Shown here in pieces: positions 24,712 to 33,742 of a stretch of 64,000 nucleotides of DNA. The stretch's first letter is position 1; each line of letters starts with the position of its first letter. The translations under genes were made by a program, and so were the position numbers. The stretch is from Thermospira aquatica (GTDB lineage: Bacteria > Spirochaetota > Brevinematia > Brevinematales > Thermospiraceae), in the NCBI RefSeq assembly GCF_023525255.1, contig NZ_CP073355.1, forward strand, positions 2,232,001-2,296,000. Direction: 5' to 3'. The notes below the pieces were generated by a model. The model was not told the DNA's origin. It did no database searches and worked only from the letters and a program-made list of their open reading frames with translations.

Positions 24712-26286
24712 TCACAACAAAATACGTAAACCAGCCAAAACCTGAATACCCCCTTCCGGGAGAGAAGGTCTCTGGAAGTGGTTTTGATTAAGAATATTGT
24801 CTACAGCAAACTCAAGATAAAAATCCCTCCCAAGCTTTTGAGAAAGCTCAAGATCAAGAATCACGGCATCCGGAAGCGTTGCCCCATTTGCCAATTGAAC
24901 ATGCGGATAATACCTGCTACGAAGGGTTGCGGTTAAGCCAATCTCCTGAAGTTTCCATTCAAGAAAAGAAGAGAAAAGCACACTTTCAATCTCATAGATG
25001 TCTTGTGAAAAAGCCAGAGTATAGGTGAGAGTATTCTTCCACAAAAGCCCTTTGAAAAGCGTCCAATCAAGAGATCCCTGGATAGCCAAGAGAGAAACGT
25101 TTGTTTTTTCCTCATAGGTAAACATATCCCTTTCAGGAAGATAAACAGGGTTAGCATACACTTGATATAAATGATAAAAAGCATTTCCCTTTATGGAAAA
25201 GTTTTCTGCAGGCAGATACTGGATACCAATTTGAGGGGACCATCGATCGCGGCGAACTGTCGAAACAAAAAAGTACTGATTTTCCTCAAGAAGTCTCTCG
25301 CCAAGAAACCTCTGCCGTTCTCCCTCGAGACCAAGCGTAAAAACCAACATCTGCGTATAGCGATATCTCATCATGACAAGAGGATACCAGAAAAATGGAT
25401 CACGTGAAGAAAAGTAGAGTCTCGTTCCCACGTCAAGAGAAAGGCTAGACAAAATATTGAGCCTATCAAGAAAACCAAAATTTCCCTCATGAAAAAGGGT
25501 ATCCTGAAAAACATAAAAATACGCTCCATCGATCTTGAGAAAATTATCCTTAGCCCAGCTCACCTCATAAGAAAAAGAAGGAGAAAAATGATAAAAAAGC
25601 TGATTGGTATATTCATTTGCAAGTAATTTATGTTGACGTTCCAGATAATTTCCCTCAACACCTATCTGAAAAAGGCTATACGTATCGGCGATAAAGGCAA
25701 CACCTATCTTTGCCGGGAAATATCTCACCTGCTCTGAAAGCGCCCCCCTATTAGTATAAAGCCCCAACTCCCGCGTATAATACCCCACCTCTGTCTGGAC
25801 TTCCCACTGAGACGATGGAGTAAAGATCAAATCCACATTAATATCATCCAGTTTAAATTCTGTATTATAGAGACGGCTATTAGACAGTGCCAAACTTCCA
25901 CGAGAATTTCTCAAGTAGGAGACAAGATAGTTTAATTTATCCACACGTTTTCCCACAGTAATATCAGAAAAAAGATTTTCGCTTGTACCATAAAATAAAC
26001 GGAAACTCGAAAGAGAAAAAGAAGGAGTTTTCCTCTCATTGGTAAGTTCTACTTTATAATATTCACTTTTTCGTAGACGAGAAAGTTCCGAGAGATCTAC
26101 CCTCCCAAAATCTATTTCCTGTCCACTTAACTCAAGGTTGGTTTGATCCTGCAAAGGTATAGAACTATCTCCCTCTAGCACAATCTTGACATCAGGTAAA
26201 ACAATAGTTGAAGAAATATTTTCCTGACCCCAAACAAAAACCCCTATCCAACAAAAACACGCTAAAATCCAGAAAAACTTTTTCAT
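24712..26286 (-). CDS. Outer-membrane beta-barrel, TonB-receptor-like
   Basis: A 524-residue secreted protein: signal peptide 1-20 ending VWGQ, a short N-terminal stretch, then alternating aromatic/polar strands up to the C-terminus. The end (LEFAVDNILNQNHFQRPSLPEGG then AGLRILL) resembles the last strands of TonB-dependent receptors, but no plug domain or TonB box is recognised and the length is short for that family, so it could be a simple barrel channel. GGAGG precedes the ATG. It begins an operon with DUF4416 and thioesterase genes and has a consensus promoter. IS copy 2 sits directly upstream of that promoter. Confidence 0.7.
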   Translation of the reverse strand: MKKFFWILACFCWIGVFVWGQENISSTIVLPDVKIVLEGDSSIPLQDQTNLELSGQEIDFGRVDLSELSRLRKSEYYKVELTNERKTPSFSLSSFRLFYGTSENLFSDITVGKRVDKLNYLVSYLRNSRGSLALSNSRLYNTEFKLDDINVDLIFTPSSQWEVQTEVGYYTRELGLYTNRGALSEQVRYFPAKIGVAFIADTYSLFQIGVEGNYLERQHKLLANEYTNQLFYHFSPSFSYEVSWAKDNFLKIDGAYFYVFQDTLFHEGNFGFLDRLNILSSLSLDVGTRLYFSSRDPFFWYPLVMMRYRYTQMLVFTLGLEGERQRFLGERLLEENQYFFVSTVRRDRWSPQIGIQYLPAENFSIKGNAFYHLYQVYANPVYLPERDMFTYEEKTNVSLLAIQGSLDWTLFKGLLWKNTLTYTLAFSQDIYEIESVLFSSFLEWKLQEIGLTATLRSRYYPHVQLANGATLPDAVILDLELSQKLGRDFYLEFAVDNILNQNHFQRPSLPEGGIQVLAGLRILL

Positions 26287-26316
26287 AAAACCTCCCCAAT
26301 GTTCACCTTGCCATAT

Positions 26317-26345
26317 ATTATAAGGATAAAGACCAAAACTGTCAA
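26317..26345 (-). promoter_or_regulatory. Consensus promoter of the outer-membrane barrel operon
   Basis: On the minus strand a perfect TTGACA (26345-26340) and a perfect TATAAT (26322-26317) are 17 bp apart. The -35 box touches the IS target duplication TCCAA at 26346-26350. Confidence 0.85.
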
Positions 26346-26441
26346 TCCAACGAATTGCTTCATAATAAAAGTACTCGAAAAGGGAACGCTATTGCAAAAT
26401 AAAAAAGTACTCCAAATCTGTGTATAAAATAATCCAGTTCA

Positions 26442-26487
26442 TGGCTCGACAAGCTCGCCAACCGTGGCTCGACAGGCTCGCCAACCG
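26442..26487. repeat. Tandem 23-bp repeat inserted in IS copy 2
   Basis: Two adjacent 23-bp units (26442-26464 and 26465-26487), each built around GGCTCGACA(A/G)GCTCGCC and differing by one base, replace the hairpin and ribosome-binding site that copy 1 has at this place. They are GC-rich and unlike the surroundings. Confidence 0.8.
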
Positions 26488-26501
26488 GAATTGGGGTGGC
26501 G

Positions 26502-27741
26502 ATGTTTGAAAGGAGACCTATTTACAGGGAAACGGCGAAATGATATGCTGAGCTTGTCGAAGCAGAGTATCAAAAAGCCAGCAAAAAGGAGAAAAAGGAG
26601 ATACTGGATTATTTTGTGAGGATAACAGCCTAAAAATCGAAACTATGCCGCCAGGCTCTTTGAGGCAGCACGGAAAACCATCTATGTAGGCAAGAAAAAT
26701 TACCTTAAAGCCGACATAGCCAAGAAGGGCAAAAGACCTGGCAGAAAGAAAAATTCGGCGAAGAGGAACTAAAACTTCTAAAAAGGTCTGGGAAATTGAA
26801 AACTACATGTGTGGCGCGCTTAAGCCGATTCTCAATGAAGTTTTAGATAATCTCTTAGCAAACGGGCATCTCCACGGTTCTCCACAGGCTATAGAAAACT
26901 TGCGCCATATAAGTGCCTCAAGTATTGACCGACTTTTGAAACATGAGCGTAAAAAGCTTGAGATAAAAGGACGAAAAGGTACAAAGCCTGGAACGTTGTT
27001 AAAGCAACAAATAGCTATACGCACGTGGGCAGAGTGGGATGAAAATTGCCCTGGTTTTATGGAGATTGATCTGGTTGCCCATGAGGGAGGAAATAGCCGG
27101 GGAGATTTTGCTCAAACATTAAATATGGTGGATGTTTGGAGCGGTTGGACAGAGCTTGTGGCAATCAAAAACAAGGCTTCAAAATGGGTAAGAGCCATAG
27201 AAAAGTCAAAGGAAGACTTCCTTTTGATTTACGGGGAATTGATTCTGATACCGGTGCTGAATTTATTAATCATCCTCTGCGTGATTGGTGTGAGAAGCAC
27301 CAGATAAAATTTACAAGGGGTAGAAGCTCCCGTTCCAATGATAACTGCTACGTTGAGCAGAAAAACTATTCCATAGTCCGCCAGAATGTTGGATACTTCC
27401 GCTACGATACCGAGGAAGAAGTCTACTACTTGAACCGACTCTATGCGTATCTCAGGCTTTATGCCAACTTTTTTCAACCGGTTATGAAAATGACAGAGAA
27501 AAAGAGAATCGGAAGCAAGGTGCAAAAGAAGCATGATGATATTAAAACTCCCTACCAGCGGCTTTTAGAAAGCTCTTATGTAAGTGAGGCACAAAAGGAA
27601 CGCCTAACAAGGCTTTATAAGGCTCTCGATTTGTTTCACCTAAGACAAAAAATTACGGCTTGCCAGAGAAAACTTTTCAGCCTTCAAAAGAAAAAGAATG
27701 TAAAAAACAAAAATTTGGAGGAAACTGTATGGAATTTTTGA
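26502..27741 (+). pseudogene. Degenerate DDE transposase of IS copy 2
   Basis: Aligned by eye with the intact 412-residue transposase, this copy has lost its GTG start region, carries a 24-bp insertion at 26541-26564 that begins with a TGA stop in frame, and shows several one-base losses in A runs plus small deletions (for example around 26814 and 27190). Open frames remain at 26807-27307 and 27136-27741; the latter keeps the second Asp and the Glu of the catalytic triad. It cannot make a full protein but could be mobilised in trans because its ends survive. Confidence 0.9.
26541..26564. repeat. 24-bp palindromic-core insertion in IS copy 2
   Basis: The insert contains TGAGCTTGTCGAAGCA, whose complement shares the TCGACAAGCTC core with the tandem units at 26442-26487. 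It interrupts the transposase frame with a stop codon. Confidence 0.7.
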
Positions 27742-27916
27742 GTACTTTTTTTTATGAGGCAATGATTCGAATTTCGAGTACTTTTTTATTTGACGCAACG
27801 GGTCCAAAATTTTTTAAAAAAATCATAACAAAACAACATTGTCCATACATAAATAGTTTTTACACCAGAAAGATCCTCTCTTGCTCGAGATCGCTGCAGA
27901 ATAGACTTTTCCCGGC

Positions 27917-28134
27917 ATACCACTTTGGTGGTTAAAAATACCCCAAAGTGAAAAAAAAATCCACTGAAGTGGTATTGTAAAAATACTCCTCCTCTCCGTA
28001 AAATGTATTTGATAAGTAAAAAAAACATACGACCTCTGAAAGGAGAAAAGGTCCCCCACCGCCTTTTCTCCTTGTCTTAAAACCACATTGCCCCTCGGTC
28101 CGATGGAGTTTTTTAGCTCCGTCGGGCTTTTTTT
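27917..28134 (+). ncRNA. Candidate structured RNA ending in a terminator
   Basis: The 390-bp stretch between IS copy 2 and purH has no gene but several pairings. ATACCACTT (27917-27925) pairs with AAGTGGTAT (27967-27975); CACTTTGG (27921-27928) alternatively pairs with CCAAAGTG (27943-27950). A 12-bp stem AAGGAGAAAAGG/CCTTTTCTCCTT spans 28040-28073, and a terminator stem lies at 28100-28134. It resembles a small RNA or a leader with alternative folds; no known riboswitch class was recognised. Promoter not located. Confidence 0.4.
28100..28134 (+). terminator. Rho-independent terminator upstream of purH
   Basis: CCGATGGAG (28100-28108) pairs with CTCCGTCGG (28117-28125, one T-G wobble) and is followed by GC and a long T run. 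No protein gene ends before it, so it must end a non-coding or leader transcript. Confidence 0.85.
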
Positions 28135-28135
28135 G

Positions 28136-28164
28136 TGGAAAATTTTTTTGTTACCCTTTATAAT
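28136..28164 (+). promoter_or_regulatory. Possible purH promoter
   Basis: TGGAAA (28136-28141) and a perfect TATAAT (28159-28164) are 17 bp apart, right after the terminator. The -35 box is weak. Confidence 0.4.
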
Positions 28165-28193
28165 AACATGACAACAAAACCAAGGAGAATATT

Positions 28194-29741
28194 GTGAATC
28201 GAGCTCTTTTCAGCCTTTACCACAAAGAGGGATGTGAAAGTTTTGCCCGTTTTCTTGTTGACCGTGGTTATGAAATCCTCTCGACAGGAGGAACCTACAA
28301 ATACCTCCAGGAACGCGGTATTCCTGTAAGCGAGGTTTCTCAGGTTACCGGTTTTCCAGAAGTCTTTGATGGACGGGTAAAAACCCTTCATCCTATGATT
28401 CACGGTGGTATTCTCTTTCGAAGAGAGAACTCTTCTCATCAGCAACAACTCACTTCTCATAAAATTGTACCTATTGACTTTGTGGTGGTCAATCTTTATC
28501 CTTTTAAGGAAACGATCCAGAAACCCAATGTTACTCTCGAGGAAATCATCGAACAGATTGACATTGGAGGAGTAGCCCTCATTCGTGCTGCCGCCAAAAA
28601 TTACCACGATGTTTGTATCATCGTGGATAATAACGATATCCCCTTGATTCAAGAGGAAATAGAAAAAAATGGTTCTGTCTCACTGGAGACAAGAACTCGC
28701 CTGGCTACCAAAGCTTTTTCTCATACCGCTTACTACGATAGCATGATATCCACCTATTTTCAGCGTATGACAGAGATGACTTTCCCCATGGAGATGGGAC
28801 TTCCACTAAAAAAAATCTCGAGTTTGCGTTATGGAGAAAATCCCCACCAACAGGCTGCTCTTTACCGAAGTTTTGTTGACGCCAATATCTCTACCATCAA
28901 CGCAGAAATCCTCTGGGGAAAAGAGATGTCCTATAACAATTATCTCGACGCTGATGGTTGTTTAGATATCCTGCGAGAGTTTGCAAACGATAAACCTTTT
29001 GCGGTTATTATCAAACACACCAACCCCTGTGGAGCGGCGTATGGTCAAACACTCCAGGAAGCCTTTAAAAGGGCAAAAGCAAGTGATCCTGTTTCTGCCT
29101 TTGGCGGTATTATTGGCGTCAATCAAACTATGGATAAGTCAACTGCTACATCTATCATAGAAGACTTTTTTGAAATCGTCATTGCCCCGGAATATGATCC
29201 AGAAGCCCTTGATATTCTTAAAACAAAGAAAAATCTTCGTATCCTCAAGCTCAAGGGTTCAGAATGGATGAAAAAAGGTCTCAACTACCGTCGTATAGAA
29301 GGTGGCATGCTTGTTCAAGAATGGGACCAGGTAGGTATGTCACAGGAAACATGGAAGGTAGTCACCCGGACATCGCCTACTGACGAGCAGAACGAAGACT
29401 TAAAGTTTGCCTGGAAGATAGCCAAGCATGTCAAATCCAATGCCATCGTATATGTCAAGGCAGGCCAGGTTATCGGCGTTGGTGCCGGACAGATGTCCCG
29501 GGTAGATTCTGCCCGTATTGCCCTCGAAAAAACCACCAACGTAGGGTTACATATTCAAGGAGCCGTCATGGCCTCTGACGCCTTCTTCCCTTTCCGTGAC
29601 ACTGTCGATACAGCAGCCAAAGATGGTATCGTTGCTATTGTCCAACCAGGCGGATCCATGCGCGATCAAGAATCTATTGACGCAGCCAATGAGCATGGTA
29701 TTGCCATGGTGTTTACAGGCATACGACACTTTAAGCACTAA
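28194..29741 (+). CDS. purH: Bifunctional AICAR transformylase / IMP cyclohydrolase
   Basis: Catalyses the last two steps of IMP synthesis. The 515-residue protein is full length: an N-terminal IMP cyclohydrolase (MGS-like fold, STGGTYKYL near 30 and [11 protein letters not shown] near 62) and a C-terminal transformylase with [13 protein letters not shown] near 211 and the [10 protein letters not shown] motif near 275 containing the catalytic Lys-His. The start is GTG 28194 with AAGGAG at 28182-28187. The next gene begins 32 bases downstream. Confidence 0.97.
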   Translation: MNRALFSLYHKEGCESFARFLVDRGYEILSTGGTYKYLQERGIPVSEVSQVTGFPEVFDGRVKTLHPMIHGGILFRRENSSHQQQLTSHKIVPIDFVVVNLYPFKETIQKPNVTLEEIIEQIDIGGVALIRAAAKNYHDVCIIVDNNDIPLIQEEIEKNGSVSLETRTRLATKAFSHTAYYDSMISTYFQRMTEMTFPMEMGLPLKKISSLRYGENPHQQAALYRSFVDANISTINAEILWGKEMSYNNYLDADGCLDILREFANDKPFAVIIKHTNPCGAAYGQTLQEAFKRAKASDPVSAFGGIIGVNQTMDKSTATSIIEDFFEIVIAPEYDPEALDILKTKKNLRILKLKGSEWMKKGLNYRRIEGGMLVQEWDQVGMSQETWKVVTRTSPTDEQNEDLKFAWKIAKHVKSNAIVYVKAGQVIGVGAGQMSRVDSARIALEKTTNVGLHIQGAVMASDAFFPFRDTVDTAAKDGIVAIVQPGGSMRDQESIDAANEHGIAMVFTGIRHFKH

Positions 29742-29773
29742 AAATGCAAGAAGGAGATAAAAAAAAGGACTGT

Positions 29774-30598
29774 ATGACAGAAAAAGAAAAAAAACTCTTC
29801 TCCTCCATCTTCCAAAAGGGTAGTAAAACCTACTTCAACTCAAGCCTTTTTTTCCCGAAAACGATGAGAGAGCAGGTTTTCAGGCTTTATGCTTTTGTCC
29901 GGGTTGCAGACAACTATGTGGATGCCATTCCTCAACAAAAAGAAGCCTTTTATCAGTTTAAACATGCCTATCTCGCTGCCCGTCAAGGCACACCTTCCCA
30001 GGACCCAGTTATTGACTCTTTTGTAAGGCTAAGCCAGGAACTTGGGTTTCCCGATGAGTGGGCAGATGCGTTTCTCGCCGCCATGGAAGAAGATCTCTCG
30101 AAACACATCTACCACACCCTGGATGAAACGTGTGAATATATGTACGGTTCAGCTGAAGTGATCGGTTTTTTCATGTCCCGTATCATGATGCTTCCAGAAG
30201 AAGCCTACCCCTACGCTGCCCTCCTCGGCAGAGCCATGCAATACATCAACTTCATCCGTGATATCGCCGAGGACCTCTCTTTTGGAAGAATCTATCTCCC
30301 TCTTGATGAGAGTCCTTTCCCTGACTTAAAAGAAGAAACATGTCGCAAGAATCCTTCCGCTTTTGAGCAGTATATCAGGCGCCAAATTTTTCGCTACCTC
30401 GAATGGCAAAACGAGGCTCAAAAAGGCTATCAATTTATCCCTAAAAAGATGCTTATCCCCATCAAAACAGCAGCAGACATGTATGCCTGGACAGCTCGAA
30501 AGATTTTCCGAAACCCATGGATTGTTTACAAAAGAAAAGTCAAACCACCAAAATGGCGAATCCTTGTACAGGTTTTGTGGAATACCCTCTCCCTTTAA
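29774..30598 (+). CDS. Squalene/phytoene synthase family protein
   Basis: Head-to-head prenyl condensing enzyme of 274 residues that joins two farnesyl or geranylgeranyl diphosphates. The first aspartate motif is FVRVADNYVD near 42, and the second is FIRDIAEDLSFGRIYLP near 157. The following gene encodes a prenyl diphosphate synthase, so the pair should make a C30 or C40 terpene (carotenoid or squalene type). Which product cannot be told from sequence; no desaturase or hopene cyclase is nearby. ATG 29774 is chosen over 29744 because only the former has an AAGGA-like site before it. Confidence 0.88.
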   Translation: MTEKEKKLFSSIFQKGSKTYFNSSLFFPKTMREQVFRLYAFVRVADNYVDAIPQQKEAFYQFKHAYLAARQGTPSQDPVIDSFVRLSQELGFPDEWADAFLAAMEEDLSKHIYHTLDETCEYMYGSAEVIGFFMSRIMMLPEEAYPYAALLGRAMQYINFIRDIAEDLSFGRIYLPLDESPFPDLKEETCRKNPSAFEQYIRRQIFRYLEWQNEAQKGYQFIPKKMLIPIKTAADMYAWTARKIFRNPWIVYKRKVKPPKWRILVQVLWNTLSL

Positions 30599-30619
30599 GA
30601 CAAAAAACGCGAGGTGCGT

Positions 30620-31681
30620 ATGAAATTTCTCGAAATTTACCGAAAAGATATTCAAGAGGCACTCTCTCAATTTTTTGATGAACAGGTTCCCCATCTCTTT
30701 CCTATCAATCGTTGGGGAAAAGATGTTGTCGAAAGACTTAAAGAGTTTTCTCTTTCCGGAAAACTGATACGAGGTGCTCTGATCCTTTTCGCTGAAGAAA
30801 TGTTTGCCGGGAAATATACCGCCAACGCCATCAAAGCCGCCGTAAGCATGGAGCTTTTTCAAAGCGGACTTCTCATCCACGACGACATTATGGATCAGGA
30901 TACCAAACGCCGAGGAAAAACAACCATTTTCTACCAATACGCAGAACTCGCCAAAAACATCAGCGAAAACGAACAAACCGCTTATCATTTTGGGGAATCG
31001 ATGGGCATCTGTGTGGGTGATATAGCATTCTTTCTGGGATTTGAAAATCTCTCAAGCCTGGAGGTTTCTCCCTCAACTCATAATAAAATCTATAATACCT
31101 TCGCAAGGGAGATGTCTTTTGTAGGTCTCGGTCAGATGCAGGATATTTTTTTCTCACTCACGGATGAAGGTCTCAGTGAAAACACTATCCTCTCCATATA
31201 TCTCTACAAAACATCACGTTATACCTTTTCTCTTCCTCTCATGATTGGAGCCCTGTTGGGAGGCGCAAAAAAACATGCTATAGCTTGCCTTGAAACCATC
31301 GGTGAGAACATTGGTATTATTTTCCAGATAAAAGACGATGAACTGGGAATCTTTGGGGATGAAAAAATCGTCGGAAAACCTATAGGCTCAGATATCCAGG
31401 AAAACAAAAAGACTCTCTATTTCTGGTATCTTCAACGCTACTCCAATGACGAAGAGAAACAGAAACTTTCCAATATTTTTGGAAAATCCACTATAACAGC
31501 AAAAGATGTAGCATTCGTTCATGATCTGATCAAGAAATACGATATACAAAACACCATTTATCAAAAGCAAACCGGTCTCGCTCAGCTCGTAAAAGATGAA
31601 ATTCTTTCCCTCCCCGTAGCGGAAAACTACCACAAAGCCCTTCTTGAACTTTTAGATTACAACCTCTCAAGAAATTTCTAA
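30620..31681 (+). CDS. Polyprenyl diphosphate synthase
   Basis: trans-Prenyltransferase of 353 residues. The first Asp-rich motif is LLIHDDIMDQDTKRRG near 92-107, the second FQIKDDELGIFGDE near 237. This makes farnesyl- to geranylgeranyl-diphosphate-size or longer chains; a bulky Phe/Leu position before the first motif controlling length was not resolved. It follows the phytoene/squalene synthase-like gene by 21 bases and probably feeds it. ATG 30620 has GAGGTG before it; a GTG at 30614 is a weaker alternative. Confidence 0.9.
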   Translation: MKFLEIYRKDIQEALSQFFDEQVPHLFPINRWGKDVVERLKEFSLSGKLIRGALILFAEEMFAGKYTANAIKAAVSMELFQSGLLIHDDIMDQDTKRRGKTTIFYQYAELAKNISENEQTAYHFGESMGICVGDIAFFLGFENLSSLEVSPSTHNKIYNTFAREMSFVGLGQMQDIFFSLTDEGLSENTILSIYLYKTSRYTFSLPLMIGALLGGAKKHAIACLETIGENIGIIFQIKDDELGIFGDEKIVGKPIGSDIQENKKTLYFWYLQRYSNDEEKQKLSNIFGKSTITAKDVAFVHDLIKKYDIQNTIYQKQTGLAQLVKDEILSLPVAENYHKALLELLDYNLSRNF

Positions 31682-31763
31682 AAGTTACGAAAAAAAGGTT
31701 TTTAAAAACCCAAACCTCTCCAAAAACATCCTTCCCTCAGAGAAAAGGATGAAAAAGCCCATA

Positions 31764-31794
31764 AAAAAACCCCCTCTCTTGGAGGGGGTTTTTT
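31764..31794. terminator. Bidirectional terminator between prenyl synthase and malG
   Basis: Stem CCCCCTC/GAGGGGG with a TCTTG loop is flanked by seven A on the left and six T on the right, ending both the plus-strand isoprenoid operon and the minus-strand malG transcript. Confidence 0.9.
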
Positions 31795-31807
31795 ATATTC
31801 ACAAACC

Positions 31808-32695
31808 CTAGTCCTTCAATGAACCGACCGTCAAATTCCCTACAATTTGCTTTGAAAGCATTGTAAAGATAATCACCACCGGAATCGTAGTAATAAGGGC
31901 TACAGCCGAATACTGTCCCCACTTGGTATTGTGTTCGCCACGAAAGAGCATAAGTCCAAGGGGAAGGGTATAAAACTTCTCACTCATAATAATCACACGT
32001 GCCACAATATACTCTGACCAGAAACCCAGGAAAGTGAAAATAGCACTCACTGCAATAGCCGGTTGTACGAGAGGCATGATCACACGGAAAAAGGTCGTCA
32101 TCACACTCGCTCCATCAATATACGCAGATTCCTCAAGAGAACGAGGTATCGTGTCAAAGAAACCTTTCACCAGCCATGTCGTAAAAGGGATAGATGTTGC
32201 AACATAAGGCACCGTGAGAGCCATAAGATGATTCATAAGCCCAAGTTTTCCCATCAAAATATAGAGAGGAAGCAAAATCATGGGCGCCGGAAACATTTGC
32301 GTCACAAGAAGCAAAATCATCAGTGGCCATCGCATGGGAAAACGGTAACGGGAAAGCCCATACCCTGCAAGCAAAGCACAAATCACCGCGATCACTGTAG
32401 ACACCAGAGAAACTACGAGCGAATTAAACATCCACAAAAGAATAGGTTTTGTTCTAAAAGCCTGCACATAATTATCAAAAGTAGCGCCCTCCGGGAGGAA
32501 ACTAAACGGATCAGGCATGATTTTATCTCCAGGAGTAATGGAAGAAACAAAGATATACCAGATAGGATACGCCGCCACAATCGACATAATAATAAGACTC
32601 AAATAAACATAAATCAGTGTCCCTACAGAATCTTTTCTATCAAAAAAGAAAGAACGATCTATAAGCTTTTTGCCTTTTGTTTTCACGTTTGCCAT
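31808..32695 (-). CDS. malG: Sugar ABC transporter permease, MalG-type
   Basis: Inner-membrane permease of a carbohydrate ABC importer (CUT1 family), 295 residues with six helices. The EAA loop that contacts the ATPase reads EESAYIDGASVMTTFFRVIMPL near 200. AAGGAGG stands before ATG 32695, one base past the malF stop. Together with MalE and MalF it forms the importer; the MalK-type ATPase is not encoded here and must be shared or elsewhere. The sugar is not certain; maltose/maltodextrin or trehalose are likely for this subfamily. Confidence 0.9.
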   Translation of the reverse strand: MANVKTKGKKLIDRSFFFDRKDSVGTLIYVYLSLIIMSIVAAYPIWYIFVSSITPGDKIMPDPFSFLPEGATFDNYVQAFRTKPILLWMFNSLVVSLVSTVIAVICALLAGYGLSRYRFPMRWPLMILLLVTQMFPAPMILLPLYILMGKLGLMNHLMALTVPYVATSIPFTTWLVKGFFDTIPRSLEESAYIDGASVMTTFFRVIMPLVQPAIAVSAIFTFLGFWSEYIVARVIIMSEKFYTLPLGLMLFRGEHNTKWGQYSAVALITTIPVVIIFTMLSKQIVGNLTVGSLKD

Positions 32696-32696
32696 A

Positions 32697-33663
32697 CTAG
32701 TCCTCCTTCACTGTGGCCTTCATATAGAGTACAGCAAACAGCGTCAGAATAATAAAGATAAATACCCCAACTGCCGACGCGTAACTGTACCTGAAATATT
32801 GTAAACCATCAACATACATCTTGGTTACAAGAATGTGCGCCTCCTCTGAAACTCTTCCTGCATCTGCAAATATGTAAATAATATTTACCATGTTAAAGGT
32901 CCAAACCGTTCCAAGAATAATCGCAGGCACCATGATAGGCATCAAAAGAGGAAGTGTGATATAGTTAAACTTCTGCCAACCAGAAGCCCCATCAATCTCA
33001 GCTGCTTCATAATAGTCCGAGGATATCGTCTGAAGACCACCCAGAGCAATCATCATCATAAACGGGAATCCCAGCCAGATATTCACCAGAATACACGCAG
33101 CAAAGTTCAGATAAGGATTCGCAATCCAGGAAATATCCTGAAGATTAAACGCAAACCTCAATGTATCGTGAACACCAATTTTTTCAAAGATAGCTGGTAT
33201 AATACCATATTGGGCATTAAACATACCCTTCCATGTCGTGGCTGCAATATATTGAGGAATAGCCCAGGGAAGAATGAGGAATATGTAAAAGATAGATTTA
33301 CCAGGGAGTTTTCTATTGAGGAGGGTAGCAAGCCATATCCCGATAGTCACATGGAAGAACACATTTACACCCGTCCAGATAATAGAACGAATAAATGTCC
33401 CCACAAAATCCCTTTGCAAAAGGAAGAGCAAAAATATTAATCCCTATTTTGTTTAAGACCATTCTTATATTCGAATTGCGAATGTCATAAACAGACAACA
33501 TAAAACTAAAAAGAATAGGCAAAAGAATCACCAAAAAAATAGCAAGGTATCCTAAAAAAAGAAAACCCACTGGTTCATACCATTTTGCAGCAGGAACAAC
33601 ACCTCGTACAAGCTTATTTTGGCGTTTTTTCGCCACCTTCACGGTTGAAACTACCTCCGCCAT
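32697..33663 (-). pseudogene. malF: Sugar ABC transporter permease MalF-type, frameshifted
   Basis: Two overlapping frames together make one MalF permease. The first (from ATG 33663, GGAGGAG before it) covers the N-terminus and first helix to VLNKIGINI; the second, beginning near 33431, continues with LLFLLQRDFVGTFIRS and five further helices including the EAA loop EAAEIDGASGWQKFNYITLPL. The shift falls in a five-A run at 33430-33434; removing one base rejoins the frames into about 321 residues, normal for the family. Since malE and malG are intact, a sequencing error or a very recent mutation is likely. The permease acts with MalG in the membrane. Confidence 0.85.
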
Positions 33664-33711
33664 CTCTCTCCTCCTTCAAAAACACATAATACAAATATAA
33701 AATAAAAACAC

Positions 33712-33734
33712 GCCACCGGGACAAACCCGGTGGC
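33712..33734 (-). terminator. Intercistronic hairpin between malE and malF
   Basis: Perfect 9-bp stem GCCACCGGG/CCCGGTGGC with a 5-base loop, followed on the minus strand by GTG and a T-rich tract. It sits 9 bp after the malE stop and can act as a partial terminator or 3' stabiliser that gives more binding protein than permease. Confidence 0.8.
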
Positions 33735-33742
33735 AAATAGAG

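Larger units (their letters stand above)
26351..27802 (+). mobile_element. Insertion sequence, decayed copy 2 (about 1.45 kb)
   Basis: The same element as at 17854-19261, in opposite orientation. Exact 5-bp duplications TCCAA flank it at 26346-26350 and 27803-27807. Both ends keep the paired TTGCnTCA...AGTACT motifs, though the inner motif of the left end is eroded. It is longer than copy 1 because of two short insertions in the 5' part. Confidence 0.9.

Noticed and set aside
28040-28134. A known purine or other riboswitch upstream of purH.
   Set aside because: None of the conserved core sequences of purine, preQ1 or other classes I know were recognised; kept only as an unclassified structured RNA.
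33430-33434. Programmed ribosomal frameshifting in malF.
   Set aside because: The run is only five T long with no clear stimulatory structure, and the first frame would give a useless product. An indel is simpler.
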